DNA from: Anabaenopsis elenkinii CCIBt3563
Lineage (GTDB): Bacteria > Cyanobacteriota > Cyanobacteriia > Cyanobacteriales > Nostocaceae
Length of the DNA stretch: 64,000 nucleotides
Assembly (NCBI RefSeq): GCF_015245355.1
Contig: NZ_CP063311.1
Coordinates: forward strand, 2,069,217 to 2,133,216
Direction: 5' to 3'
Shown here piece by piece: positions 27,835 through 38,135 of this stretch; positions within the stretch are counted from its first letter, which is position 1; each line of letters opens with the position of its first letter. The notes beneath the pieces were generated by a model. The model did no database searches, was not told the DNA's origin, and saw only the letters and a program-made list of their open reading frames with translations. The position numbers and the translations under genes are program-made.

Positions 27835-28683
27835 ATGCCAGGTACAGCATCAGGTTACCGAAATCATTTAGCCCGGCGCCGTCACCAAATACGTCGGCAG
27901 CATCGGGTAAAAATAATTCAGGCTATTTGGCGCACTGTAGCCATTAGTGGTTTAGCGGGAGGTTTGTTGTGGGTAGCACTCCAACCCGTATGGGTAGTCA
28001 AAGCTCCAGAGCAAATTATCATCAAATCAGGTGAGCAATTACTCTCCCCAGAGGTAATTGAGTCATTACTGGAGATGTCCTATCCTCAGTCTTTATGGCA
28101 AATTCAACCCCAGGCGATCGCCAACTCTTTGCGGGAAAAACCGACTATTGCACAAGCAATTGTGCGCCGCCGTCTTTTTCCACCGGGATTAAACATCGAA
28201 ATACAGCCCAGAGTACCCGTAGCCATTGCCATTCACCCAGTGCCGCCGGGCACATCTGAAACCCCCAGCCAAGAAACACCCGCGGGGTTATTAGATGCTG
28301 ATGGGGTTTTAATCCCTTTAGAAGCATACAAATTATTCCATACCCATACCAAACTGCCGACTCTCAAAGTTATTGCTTCCCCAGAACAGTATCGTTCCCA
28401 TTGGAGTCAAGTTTATCCACTATTAAGTCAAAGTACCGTGAAAATAACGCAGGTTGATTGGCAAGATCCCAACAATCTTATTTTAAAAACCGAACTAGGA
28501 GATGTACATATTGGTGCTTCCAATGCTGAGTTAACCGGAAAAATCAAAATACTCGCTCAAATGCGATATTTATCTGCAAAAATGGATTTGAGTCAAATCA
28601 AGTACATTGATTTGAGAAATCCTGCATCTCCATTAGTACGCATGAACCAAACTAATCCTCAAGATAACCCCCAAAATCCCTAG
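27835..28683 (+). CDS. ftsQ: Cell division protein FtsQ (POTRA type)
   Basis: 282 residues with AGAGGAAGG just before the ATG. A basic cytoplasmic start (NHLARRRHQIRRQHRVK) leads to one membrane helix (about 33-52). A POTRA domain follows (IIIKSGEQLLSPEVIESLL) and then the FtsQ region with VRRRLFPPGLNIEIQPRVPVA. It recruits later divisome proteins at the septum. ftsZ follows 347 bp downstream, the usual cyanobacterial order. Confidence 0.9.
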   Translation: MPGTASGYRNHLARRRHQIRRQHRVKIIQAIWRTVAISGLAGGLLWVALQPVWVVKAPEQIIIKSGEQLLSPEVIESLLEMSYPQSLWQIQPQAIANSLREKPTIAQAIVRRRLFPPGLNIEIQPRVPVAIAIHPVPPGTSETPSQETPAGLLDADGVLIPLEAYKLFHTHTKLPTLKVIASPEQYRSHWSQVYPLLSQSTVKITQVDWQDPNNLILKTELGDVHIGASNAELTGKIKILAQMRYLSAKMDLSQIKYIDLRNPASPLVRMNQTNPQDNPQNP

Positions 28684-29030
28684 CAACAAATCTTACTCTC
28701 AAGGGTGAACCGGAAAAATGTAAATATTAACTAGAAGTCATACAGAGAAATTTTCAGGAAATTTGGGTATAGTTCTGTAGAATTAGCTCTCCTATAGCCA
28801 GCAGGTGGGTCATTGGCCTCTTTCCAGAGCCAAACAAGACACTTACAATCTTGTTAAGGTTGAAAGTTGCCATCACAATCGAGAACAGCGCCATATATTA
28901 GGGCTGTGTTAAATGATAGGCGACTCTTAGGTGAGAAATAATATGATTTTTCTGGCCAAGGGCTTCCTAGATACGGAGGTTTTGACAAAAAAATACCTGA
29001 AAAAGTTGTTTATCTACTAGTCTGAATCCG
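28684..29030. other. ftsQ-ftsZ intergenic region
   Basis: 347 bp. Probably holds ftsZ promoters. I could not pick one with confidence and see no ORF or stable hairpin. Confidence 0.4.
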
Positions 29031-30317
29031 ATGAAAATTGATAATAACCAAGAGCTGATATATAAAAAAGCCCAATCTCTGGGACAGCCAGGATTTCCCC
29101 TAGCAGTCAATTCCAACAAACCTTTGAATAACTCTGGGTTAAACTTTGGGCAAAACTATGATAGTAAAAAGATAACTATGGAAGAAAACCGGATTGGTGA
29201 TATTGTTCCGGGTCGGGTGGCCAATATCAAAGTGATTGGTGTTGGTGGTGGTGGTGGAAATGCGGTTAACCGCATGATTGAATCTGATGTTGCAGGAGTA
29301 GAGTTTTGGTCAATCAATACTGACGCCCAAGCTTTGACTTTGGCGGGTGCGCCCAGTCGATTGCAAATTGGCCAAAAGCTCACACGAGGTTTAGGAGCTG
29401 GTGGTAATCCTGCTATTGGTCAAAAAGCAGCTGAAGAATCAAGAGACGAAATTGCTACAGCCTTAGAAGGTGCTGACCTAGTGTTTATCACTGCTGGTAT
29501 GGGAGGGGGTACAGGTACAGGTGCAGCCCCGATTGTAGCCGAGGTAGCCAAAGAAATGGGGGCTTTAACCGTGGGGGTGGTCACACGTCCATTTGTTTTT
29601 GAAGGTCGTCGCCGCACCAGCCAAGCTGAACAAGGCATTGAAGGGCTAAAAAGTAGAGTAGATACTTTAATTATTATCCCCAATAATAAGTTGCTCGAAG
29701 TCATACCAGAACAAACGCCGGTACAAGAAGCATTTCGCTATGCGGATGATGTTCTGCGTCAAGGGGTACAGGGGATTTCCGATATTATTACCATCCCCGG
29801 CTTAGTCAACGTTGACTTTGCCGATGTCAGAGCCGTGATGGCAGATGCGGGATCAGCATTGATGGGGATAGGTGTGAGTTCTGGTAAATCAAGAGCCAGA
29901 GAAGCCGCAGTCGCGGCTATTTCTTCGCCTTTATTAGAATGTTCTATTGAAGGAGCTAGAGGGGTTGTATTTAATATTACTGGTGGCAGTGATCTCACCT
30001 TACATGAGGTGAATGCGGCTGCAGAAGCAATATATGAAGTAGTTGATCCCAATGCCAATATTATTTTTGGCGCGGTGATTGATGACAGGCTCCAAGGGGA
30101 GGTGAGAATTACCGTAATTGCCACTGGGTTTACTGGTGAAATACAAGCAGCACCAAGCCAAACCGTGGTTAATGTTAGAGGAGTCACACCTACTGTAAAA
30201 CGTGCTACACCACAACAACCAGCGGTGAATCCTGTCACACCGGAACCCAAAGAGAAACCGACGACGGAATTAAATATTCCTGACTTTCTGCGCAATCGGC
30301 GTAAACCAGGAAGTTAG
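29031..30317 (+). CDS. ftsZ: Cell division GTPase FtsZ
   Basis: 428 residues. The first ~60 residues are the N-terminal extension seen in Anabaena-type FtsZ ([23 protein letters not shown]). The GTPase core has [14 protein letters not shown], the tubulin signature [12 protein letters not shown] and the T7 loop [14 protein letters not shown] variable proline-rich linker ends in the partner-binding tail IPDFLRNRR. It forms the Z-ring. A terminator hairpin lies about 250 bp downstream. Confidence 0.99.
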   Translation: MKIDNNQELIYKKAQSLGQPGFPLAVNSNKPLNNSGLNFGQNYDSKKITMEENRIGDIVPGRVANIKVIGVGGGGGNAVNRMIESDVAGVEFWSINTDAQALTLAGAPSRLQIGQKLTRGLGAGGNPAIGQKAAEESRDEIATALEGADLVFITAGMGGGTGTGAAPIVAEVAKEMGALTVGVVTRPFVFEGRRRTSQAEQGIEGLKSRVDTLIIIPNNKLLEVIPEQTPVQEAFRYADDVLRQGVQGISDIITIPGLVNVDFADVRAVMADAGSALMGIGVSSGKSRAREAAVAAISSPLLECSIEGARGVVFNITGGSDLTLHEVNAAAEAIYEVVDPNANIIFGAVIDDRLQGEVRITVIATGFTGEIQAAPSQTVVNVRGVTPTVKRATPQQPAVNPVTPEPKEKPTTELNIPDFLRNRRKPGS

Positions 30318-30566
30318 GCAAGGGGCGAGAAAGATCAGGAACAAAGTCAAAGTATTGTTGGCTCAAGCAATCGCTTGTGTCTAAACAATATTCTTACTCA
30401 GTAGTAGTGTTACCCAGAGAACCAATCAGTGAAGCACTACTTAAAAGTAATATTTATTTTATAGCAGGAGTTAATAGATCGGCTTTCAAAAACTTATGCA
30501 GTTCTGGCGAGGTCTTGGGGGATGGTGTTAGTAGCTAGTTACTGTTTTCCTGACAACGGCTAAACT

Positions 30567-30604
30567 CCCACTTACAAGGTAGGACTACCTTGTAAGTGGG
30601 TTTT
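30567..30604 (+). terminator. Terminator after ftsZ
   Basis: A perfect 15-bp stem, CCCACTTACAAGGTA with its complement, closes a GGAC loop and is followed by TTTT. It sits between the convergent ftsZ and gshB and could serve both. Confidence 0.85.
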
Positions 30605-30641
30605 AAATTTTGGCTAGAATCTAGAAGATAGGCATTACTAA

Positions 30642-31631
30642 CTAATGTGGTTTTTGTGGTTTTTGAGTCTTGAGCGCTTCCTCCACCCATGAAATCACCT
30701 GCTGACCCAAGCAAGTACCATCTAGGCGGTCAATTTCACGAATTCCGGTGGGACTGGTGACATTAACTTCAGTTAAATAACCACCGATGACATCAATACC
30801 CACAAAAATTAAGCCATCTTGACGTAATGCGGGGGCTATTTCCCTACAGATTTCATGCTCTCTGGGGGTGATTGTAGTTTGAGCAACAGTACCACCAGCT
30901 GCCATATTATTACGAAAATCACTACCGCTCGAAAGGCGATTGAGGGCAGCAATTGGTTCTCCATTCAGCAGGATAATTCGCTTATCTCCTTCTTTAGCTT
31001 TTGGTAAATAAGTTTGTACCATTACTGGTAATCGACCACGCAGTGTACTAAGTTCAACAATGGAATTGAAATTGCGATCGCCTGATTGTAAGAATAAAAT
31101 TCCTTCCCCAGCCTTATTACCCAGTGGTTTAATAATTGCTGCGCCCTTAGCCTCAACAAATTTCCAGATCAAGTCCTTGTCAGCACTGACAATAGTTTCT
31201 GGAATAGCATTAGTAAATTGGAGAGCATACATTTTTTCATTCGCCCCGCGGATACCACTAGGACGATTAATCACTAAAGTTTTCTGTGGGTCGATATAGT
31301 CCAGAACATAAGTAGCGTAGAGGTAGGAATCATTCACAGGTGGATCTGTGCGCATGAACACAGCATCCATTGTGTCTAGGGGTGTAAAACAGCCAGCACT
31401 CAACTTGTACCAAGGATTTACCGCCTTCCAGCTTCCCTCTACTAACTGGATTGGAACCAGTTCCACCTGCTGTAACATCGCCCAAGCTTTGCTATCCACC
31501 ACACTCAATAGATTCGCCTGAGTTACCCAAACTTCATGTCCTAAGATTTGTGCAGCTTCCATCAGAGCAATGCTGGTGTCATGACAGGGGTCAAGCTGAT
31601 GGATGGGGTCAATAATAAAAGCCAGTTTCAA
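30642..31631 (-). CDS. gshB: Glutathione synthetase
   Basis: 329 residues, ATP-grasp family. N-terminal substrate domain LAFIIDPIHQLDPCHDTS, central MRTDPPVNDSYLYATYVLD, ATP-grasp IIKPLGNKAGEGILFL and the Mg site IDVIGGYLTEVNVTSPTGIREI. Joins gamma-glutamylcysteine and glycine in the cytoplasm. Follows grxC by 155 bp on the same strand, a common cyanobacterial pairing; a short imperfect hairpin (31713-31738) lies between them. Confidence 0.97.
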   Translation of the reverse strand: MKLAFIIDPIHQLDPCHDTSIALMEAAQILGHEVWVTQANLLSVVDSKAWAMLQQVELVPIQLVEGSWKAVNPWYKLSAGCFTPLDTMDAVFMRTDPPVNDSYLYATYVLDYIDPQKTLVINRPSGIRGANEKMYALQFTNAIPETIVSADKDLIWKFVEAKGAAIIKPLGNKAGEGILFLQSGDRNFNSIVELSTLRGRLPVMVQTYLPKAKEGDKRIILLNGEPIAALNRLSSGSDFRNNMAAGGTVAQTTITPREHEICREIAPALRQDGLIFVGIDVIGGYLTEVNVTSPTGIREIDRLDGTCLGQQVISWVEEALKTQKPQKPH

Positions 31632-31786
31632 TTGTTTGCCTCAATCACCGGGACTTATTTTAAATTATTGAGCAAACCAAGCCGGTGAATATACTTTTTT
31701 ATGCCACACCTTTAGAGACGTGAGACCTCACGCCTCTAGGTTATTTGTTAGATATGTCCAATCTTAAATGTTAAGATAGTGTCAAT

Positions 31787-32053
31787 TTATACACCAGAAG
31801 ATAATAATTCATCCAGCTTACCTTGACGTTCTAAAGCGTGAATATCATCACAACCACCAACGTGGGAATCATTAATAAAAATTTGTGGTACTGAGCGTCT
31901 CCCCTGCGCTCTTACAGACATTTGAGACCGTGCAGCTTCATCTCCATCAATGCAATATTCAGTAAAATCAACACCTTTCTTAGTTAATAAACTTTTAGCA
32001 CGGATGCAAAATGGGCAGGTGCTCCAAGTGTAAATTTCAACTTTGGCAGCCAT
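31787..32053 (-). CDS. grxC: Glutaredoxin 3
   Basis: 88 residues with the dithiol active site CPFC (Cys13, Cys16) and the glutathione-binding TVPQIFI-like strand (here SVPQIFINDSHVGGCDD). Reduces disulphides with glutathione, which fits its position just upstream of gshB. Confidence 0.96.
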   Translation of the reverse strand: MAAKVEIYTWSTCPFCIRAKSLLTKKGVDFTEYCIDGDEAARSQMSVRAQGRRSVPQIFINDSHVGGCDDIHALERQGKLDELLSSGV

Positions 32054-32111
32054 AAAGTCCTCAATTAAATTTAATACTTCTTAATTTTAATGCCTTTTTA
32101 ACGCCTTTCAT

Positions 32112-32132
32112 CCCCCGGCTTCTATCCGGGGG
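32112..32132. repeat. CCCCCGG hairpin resembling mobile-element end
   Basis: CCCCCGG and CCGGGGG enclose a 7-base loop between hflX and grxC. On the minus strand the context reads ACCCCCGG...CCGGGGGATGAAAGGCG, close to the ACCCC...GGGGATGAAAAGCG end of the 365-bp repeats. It may be a solo remnant of that element type; on the plus strand it is followed by TTTT and could also act as a terminator. Confidence 0.4.
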
Positions 32133-32157
32133 TTTTGCAGCCATCACCCTGATCAAG

Positions 32158-33939
32158 TTACCGGGTGTCAACAACATATTTAACCAGCTGGGTCAGACGT
32201 TGACGCAGGGTTTCTAACCCTAATCGCTGACTGGCGGAAATAAACACAGCCAGGGGAAACTCCTCTCGAGCTAAAGCTAATGTGGCGCTATCTGCTTGGT
32301 CAATTTTGTTAAAAACCACCAGTGCTGGCCCCGGAGTAACTGGCATTTGTGCCAAAATTTCCCTAACTGAGCGAATATGGCTGAACCAAGCAGGATGAGA
32401 TAAATCCACCAAATGTAGTAGAGCATCGGCTTCTGTGACTTCCTCTAAGGTGGCACGAAAGGCATCCATTAAAGAAGCGGGTAGCTCATGTATAAAACCT
32501 ACTGTATCTGTAAGTAAAATTTCTTGAGTTCCACCACTGTCACCATCGGAAATTACTAGGCGGCGGGTAGTGGGGTCAAGAGTAGCAAACAGCTGGTCTG
32601 CAGTGTAAACTTCTGCGTTGGTAAGAGCATTCAGCAAAGTGGATTTACCGGCGTTGGTATAGCCCACTAAAGCCACAGAGGGAACTTCCTGATTTTGCCG
32701 TCTCAGGCGTAAGCGGGAACGATGGGCTTGTAACTGGTTGACTTCTTGTTGCAGTCGAGAAATACGTTTTTGAATAGCCCGGCGTTCTGTTTCCAGTTTA
32801 GTTTCACCGGGTCCGCGGGTGCCAATCCCCCCACCTAACCGGGACATAGCTAGACCTCTACCACTGAGTCTAGGCATCATATACCCTAACTGTGCCAGTT
32901 CGACTTGTAGTTTACCAGCACGGGACTGGGCCCGTTGGGCAAAGATATCTAAAATTACCTCGGTGCGATCAATCACCCGGACACCAATTTTCCTTTCCAA
33001 GTTACGCACTTGGGCGGGTGAGAGATCCCGATCAAAAACAATCAGATTAGCTCCCAGGGTTTGGGCGGTCAGGGCGATTTCTTCTACTTTACCCTCTCCC
33101 ACTACTGTTTGTGGATGAATCCGCGATCGCTTTTGTTGTAAGGTCTGTAATACTTCACCCCCCGCTGTATCTACTAACCTGGCTAATTCCATTATGGTAT
33201 CGTGGAATCTTTGATTACTGTAATCATCAGTGATAATACCAACAATAACTACCCGGTCGTGGTCAGCAGCTACTTTCGTGGAGACAAATTCCCTTTGGAA
33301 ATCCGCTTCCACACTGTCCACTAACTCGATAAAATCCTGCTCCGACAGGACATCTAAACTCATAGGTGGGGATACACTAGAGTAAAGTCCTGAGTCTGGA
33401 GCCACTAGATTTACCTTAGCCCCCGGCTGAGTTGCCACTAGCTGCTGAGTATTTGATACTAAGTGAGCTAAATAGCTTTCCTTGACATACCCAGTGGAAC
33501 CGCCGCCGCGCTTGGTAAAGCCAGTGCCAGTAATATTTAGCACTACAAGAGCATCTAAGCGTTGCAGTGCCATAGCCGTTAAAGCCGACTCATTCGGCGG
33601 TTCTGCCTTGAGATGGGTAGCGATACAACGAATACCGCTCAGACGCTCCGCACCGTAACGGGGTAATTCTAAGGGTGGGATTTGCGTTTGACGGGGTGTA
33701 CCTACCCCTACACGCATCACCTGTCCCCGACGGTTAAGATAAGCACATATAGGCTGGTTGATTTCCGTGCTGATTGCAGCCAGACGCTGGGAAAATTCAG
33801 CCGTAGTAATGCGATCGCCTGGTATGCGCTGGTGGTACAGTCGCTGTAGTTGCTTCAGCTGACTGGATTTAAGACCTTGAAGATTTCCAAAAATAGTTTC
33901 TATAGGCGTTTCTGACCAGTAAATGGCCCCCCAAATCAT
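32158..33939 (-). CDS. hflX: GTPase HflX
   Basis: 593 residues. An extra N-terminal region (1-190), usual in cyanobacteria, precedes the HflX domain (VVIVGIITDD, GKVEEIALTAQTLGANLIVF), the helical linker with GRGLAMSRLGGGIGTRGPGE and the G domain: GYTNAGKSTLLNAL (G1), DTVGFI (G3) and NKID (G4). HflX binds the large ribosomal subunit and splits stalled ribosomes. Start ATG 33939 has no clear ribosome site. Monocistronic. Confidence 0.95.
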   Translation of the reverse strand: MIWGAIYWSETPIETIFGNLQGLKSSQLKQLQRLYHQRIPGDRITTAEFSQRLAAISTEINQPICAYLNRRGQVMRVGVGTPRQTQIPPLELPRYGAERLSGIRCIATHLKAEPPNESALTAMALQRLDALVVLNITGTGFTKRGGGSTGYVKESYLAHLVSNTQQLVATQPGAKVNLVAPDSGLYSSVSPPMSLDVLSEQDFIELVDSVEADFQREFVSTKVAADHDRVVIVGIITDDYSNQRFHDTIMELARLVDTAGGEVLQTLQQKRSRIHPQTVVGEGKVEEIALTAQTLGANLIVFDRDLSPAQVRNLERKIGVRVIDRTEVILDIFAQRAQSRAGKLQVELAQLGYMMPRLSGRGLAMSRLGGGIGTRGPGETKLETERRAIQKRISRLQQEVNQLQAHRSRLRLRRQNQEVPSVALVGYTNAGKSTLLNALTNAEVYTADQLFATLDPTTRRLVISDGDSGGTQEILLTDTVGFIHELPASLMDAFRATLEEVTEADALLHLVDLSHPAWFSHIRSVREILAQMPVTPGPALVVFNKIDQADSATLALAREEFPLAVFISASQRLGLETLRQRLTQLVKYVVDTR

Positions 33940-34325
33940 TATCTATGTCTATTTTACAACGGGCTTCTGTCTGTTAACACCTGCTGCTCAAGGTAACAAA
34001 CAGTAAATATTCTCATCTACTACATCAGCTATTGTGATATTATTATCATAAACTTTAAAAACACTTACGCAGTTAGCAGATCATTACCCTGGCTGAAACT
34101 AGGTAAATACAGACAATCAACAGATTTTGGCAATTTAACCAGCCGTCAACGGTGTATTTGGCGGAAAATTCCCCATTAACCATCCAATATCCTGATTTAT
34201 CAAATTATTCCACAATCATGGATTCTGAGCATTACTGATCTATTTCTCCTCTATCTTGTTTATCTAAAAATTTGTTTAATTTACCTAATTACCATTTTTG
34301 TCAATTTTCAGATTGTGAACCACAA
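33940..34325. other. Divergent promoter region hflX / type IIG gene
   Basis: 386 bp, A+T-rich. It shares no homology with the region upstream of the other type IIG copy (2113-2301), apart from a few bases by the ATG. No ORF or repeat seen. Confidence 0.4.
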
Positions 34326-37300
34326 ATGACTAAAATTCTCCCCAGACAAGCATTGAATAAAGCCTTCCTCAAAGTTAAACCCTACAGAAACCAAATTGAA
34401 CTATTTAAAACACATCTAACTACCCTCATCCAACAAATTAACGAAGGGGAAAGCGAAGAATTTCATAAAAATCTCATCGCTGATTTCTTGAAAAATACCT
34501 ATTATGGTTCCCATCACTTTATTAATACCAAAGGACGCAATGACCTAGTTATTCATAATGGTAAAGATGCTCACAGCACTGTGGGAGTAATTTTAGAAAC
34601 CAAAAAGCCCACCAATAAAGCGGAAATGCTGACAGTGGAAAATTTAAACACTAAAGCATTACAAGAACTAGTTTTATATTTCCTGCGGGAAAGGTTAAGC
34701 AATAAAAACCTGGAAATTAAATATTTAATTGCTACCAATATCTATGAATGGTTTATTTTTGATGCTACTGTCTTTGAAAAGAGTTTTGTAGAAAATCCCC
34801 AATTTATCCAGCAATATCATGATTTTGAGGACGGAAGATTAACCAGTAAAAAAACAGAATTCTTCTATAAAGAAATTGCTCAACCAGCTATTGCTAATCT
34901 TCAAACTTCCCTAGTCTTTACCCACTTTGACCTGCGCGAATATGCAGAAATAGTTAAAAACCCTCAACCAACAGACGACCATCGACTAATTGCACTCTTT
35001 AAATTACTTTCCCCAGAACATTTATTAAAACTTCCCTTCGCTAACGATAGCAACACCCTTGATCAAGGTTTTTATAGTGAATTATTACATATCATCGGGT
35101 TAACCGAAACTAAGGAAGGTGGTAAAAAACTCATCCAGCGTCAAAAACCAGGTAGCAGAAATCCCGGTTCATTGATTGAAAATGCAATTTCCCAACTTGA
35201 CAGTTTAGATAAAATCTCCCGCATAGAAAAGCCAGAGCAATTTGGACTAACTGAGCAAGATAGACTATTTAATGTTGCTTTAGAACTAGCAATTACTTGG
35301 ATTAATCGCATTCTGTTTCTCAAACTGTTAGAAGCACAATTAATTCGCTACCATAAACATGATACATCCTTTGGCTTCCTGAATTTAGATAAAGTTAAGA
35401 ATTATGACGATTTAAATAGTCTGTTCTTTAGTGTACTAGCGCGTCAACCAGGGGAAAGAATCCCAAGTTTACAAAAGATATTTACCCATGTTCCCTATTT
35501 AAATAGTTCCCTGTTTGAACCTACAGATATTGAACAGATAACTATTTTTATTAGCAACCTCACAGATGAGCATTTGACTATTTTTGATGCTACGGTCTTA
35601 AAGGACAGCAACGGGAAGAAACGCACAGGGTCACTCAGGACTTTAGAGTATTTGCTAGAATTTCTCAATGCGTATGACTTTAGTAGTGAAGGTTCCGAAG
35701 ATATCCAGGAAGAGAATAAAAGATTAATTAATGCTTCTGTACTGGGTTTGATTTTTGAGAAGATTAACGGATATCAAGATGGTTCCTTCTTTACTCCCGG
35801 TTTCATTACCATGTATATGTGTCGGGAAACAATTCGCCGCGCTGTGGTACAGAAGTTTAATCAGGTTAAGGGGTGGAATTGTCAAGATATTGACCAATTA
35901 TATGAGGAAATTAGGGATAAGCAGGAAGCTAATCAAATTATTAATAGTTTAAAGATTTGTGACCCTGCGGTGGGTTCAGGACATTTTTTAGTTTCGGCTC
36001 TGAATGAAGTAATTGCGGTGAAGAGTGAGTTAAAAATCCTGTTGGATAGACAGGGTAAAACTTTAAGAGATTATCAAGTTGAGGTGGTGAATGATGAGTT
36101 AGTTGTGACTGATGATGATGGTTTGTTGTTTGAGTATAATCCCCAAAGTAAGGAAAGTCAACGGGTACAGGAGGCGCTGTTTCATGAAAAACAGAGGATT
36201 ATTGAGGGGTGTTTGTTTGGTGTAGATGTTAATCCTAACTCGGTGAAAATCTGTCGCTTGCGGTTGTGGATTGAGTTGTTAAAAAATGCTTATTATCTAG
36301 CTGATGGTAATTACAGTCAGTTGGAAACTTTGCCTAATATTGATATTAATATTAAGTGTGGTAATTCTTTGATTAGTCGTTTTGCGTTGGATGGTGATTT
36401 ACGACCAGCTTTGAAGAAGAAATACACTATAGATGGTTATCGTCATGCTGTCCAAACTTATCGCCATGCGGAAAATAAGCAGCAGAAGCGGGAGATGGAA
36501 AGGTTGGTTGATGATATTAAGGGGAATTTAAAGAATACACTACAAGGAATAGACCCGAGAAAACAGAAGTTAAGAGGGTTGGAGGGTGAGCTTTATAATT
36601 TAGAAAATCAGGTTTTGTTGTTTGAGGAGACGAAGGGGGTGAAGAAGATGCGGGAGAAAAAGATTGTCAAGTTAAATCATCATATTTCCCAGTTAAGGGC
36701 GGAAATTGAGGAGATAGAAAGCGGTAGGATTTATGAAAATTCTTTAGAGTGGCGCTTTGAGTTTCCAGAGGTGTTGGATGACCAGGGTGTGTTTCTGGGG
36801 TTTGATGTGGTGATTGGTAATCCTCCTTATATTAGACAGGAGGAAATTAAGGAGCTAAAGCGGACTTTACGACAAAATTATGAGTGTTATGTGGGTACTG
36901 CTGATTTATTTGTCTATTTTTATGAACTGGGTTTAAGGTTGTTAAAACCACTGGGTCATTTAAGTTATATTTCTTCTAATAAGTATTTTCGTGCTGGTTA
37001 TGGGGAAAGGTTGCGGGGACTGTTAACACAGAAAACTACAATTTATAATTTAATTGATTTTGGTGATTTTCCGGTATTTGAAGAGGCGATCGCCTATCCG
37101 AGTATTATTGCTTTAGGTAAGTTACAATCTCAGGGTAATCAGGTACGGGCGTTATATTGGGATAGAGCTATAGAAGAAAATATAGTCCAGTTTCCCCGGG
37201 TGTTGGATGAGGAGGGTTTGATAATTCCCCAGGAGAATTTAAAACCTGATGGGTGGAGGGTAGAATCTTCTCAGGTGTTGGAATTACTGGGGAAGCTACG

Positions 37301-38135
37301 CAATATTGGTCAGCCTTTAGGGGAATATGTCAAGGGTAGGTTTTACCGTGGGATTGTTACAGGATTTAATCAGGCTTTTGTGGTGGATCGCGTTACCCGT
37401 GATAGATTGATTGATGAGCATCCTTCTTCTGCTGAGGTGTTGAAGCCTTTTTTACGCGGTCGAGATGTTAAGCGTTGGTGTGTTAATTCTGCTGATTTTT
37501 ATTTGTTGTTTATTCCTTGGCACTTTCCACTACATCACGACTTATCTATTACAGGTGCATCTCAAACAGCAGAAAGAGAATTTAAAAAACAGTATCCTGC
37601 TATTTACAAGCACTTACTTCAATTTAAAACTCAGCTATCTGGAAGAAACAAAGCTGAGACTGGTATTAGATATGAGTGGTACGCCTTACAAAGATGCGCA
37701 GCCAGCTACTGGAAAGAATTTGAGCAACCTAAGATTATATGGGGAAATTTGGCGACAAAACCACAATTTGCTATTGCTAAACAAGGCTTTTATCTTTCTG
37801 CACCTGCCAATTTAGTAATTTCACCCGAAAATGAATACATATTGGCGATTTTAAATTCCAAAATCACAGAATTTTACATTAAACAAATTGCAGCAACAAG
37901 GCAAGGAGGATTTATAGAATTTAAGCCGATGTACGTTTCTCAAATACCCATCCCCACAGCTACAAAAACACAGCAGAAATTATTAGAACAAATAGTTGAG
38001 CAAATTCTCACCGTCAAACAAGCAGACCCCCAAGCAGACACAACCCCATTAGAAGCAAAAATAAACCAAGTGGTTTATCAGCTTTACAACTTAACAGCAG
38101 AAGAGATTCAAATCATCAAATCTCAAATAGGTTAA
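34326..38135 (+). CDS. Type IIG restriction-modification enzyme (full length)
   Basis: 1269 residues from ATG 34326, the same start as the other copy; a TTG at 34272 would add 18. Order of parts: PD-(D/E)xK-like nuclease in the N-terminus (NDLVIH with Asp73, ILETKKPT with Glu91 and Lys93), helical linker, methyltransferase with DPAVGSGHF (546-554) and NPPY (832-835), a coiled coil between them, then a target-recognition part (about 950-1250). Cuts and methylates DNA as one chain, with the same specificity for both. It ends by overlapping the convergent cofG stop codon. The shorter copy at 1-2112 lacks residues 24-239. No separate specificity gene is nearby. Confidence 0.93.
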   Translation: MTKILPRQALNKAFLKVKPYRNQIELFKTHLTTLIQQINEGESEEFHKNLIADFLKNTYYGSHHFINTKGRNDLVIHNGKDAHSTVGVILETKKPTNKAEMLTVENLNTKALQELVLYFLRERLSNKNLEIKYLIATNIYEWFIFDATVFEKSFVENPQFIQQYHDFEDGRLTSKKTEFFYKEIAQPAIANLQTSLVFTHFDLREYAEIVKNPQPTDDHRLIALFKLLSPEHLLKLPFANDSNTLDQGFYSELLHIIGLTETKEGGKKLIQRQKPGSRNPGSLIENAISQLDSLDKISRIEKPEQFGLTEQDRLFNVALELAITWINRILFLKLLEAQLIRYHKHDTSFGFLNLDKVKNYDDLNSLFFSVLARQPGERIPSLQKIFTHVPYLNSSLFEPTDIEQITIFISNLTDEHLTIFDATVLKDSNGKKRTGSLRTLEYLLEFLNAYDFSSEGSEDIQEENKRLINASVLGLIFEKINGYQDGSFFTPGFITMYMCRETIRRAVVQKFNQVKGWNCQDIDQLYEEIRDKQEANQIINSLKICDPAVGSGHFLVSALNEVIAVKSELKILLDRQGKTLRDYQVEVVNDELVVTDDDGLLFEYNPQSKESQRVQEALFHEKQRIIEGCLFGVDVNPNSVKICRLRLWIELLKNAYYLADGNYSQLETLPNIDINIKCGNSLISRFALDGDLRPALKKKYTIDGYRHAVQTYRHAENKQQKREMERLVDDIKGNLKNTLQGIDPRKQKLRGLEGELYNLENQVLLFEETKGVKKMREKKIVKLNHHISQLRAEIEEIESGRIYENSLEWRFEFPEVLDDQGVFLGFDVVIGNPPYIRQEEIKELKRTLRQNYECYVGTADLFVYFYELGLRLLKPLGHLSYISSNKYFRAGYGERLRGLLTQKTTIYNLIDFGDFPVFEEAIAYPSIIALGKLQSQGNQVRALYWDRAIEENIVQFPRVLDEEGLIIPQENLKPDGWRVESSQVLELLGKLRNIGQPLGEYVKGRFYRGIVTGFNQAFVVDRVTRDRLIDEHPSSAEVLKPFLRGRDVKRWCVNSADFYLLFIPWHFPLHHDLSITGASQTAEREFKKQYPAIYKHLLQFKTQLSGRNKAETGIRYEWYALQRCAASYWKEFEQPKIIWGNLATKPQFAIAKQGFYLSAPANLVISPENEYILAILNSKITEFYIKQIAATRQGGFIEFKPMYVSQIPIPTATKTQQKLLEQIVEQILTVKQADPQADTTPLEAKINQVVYQLYNLTAEEIQIIKSQIG

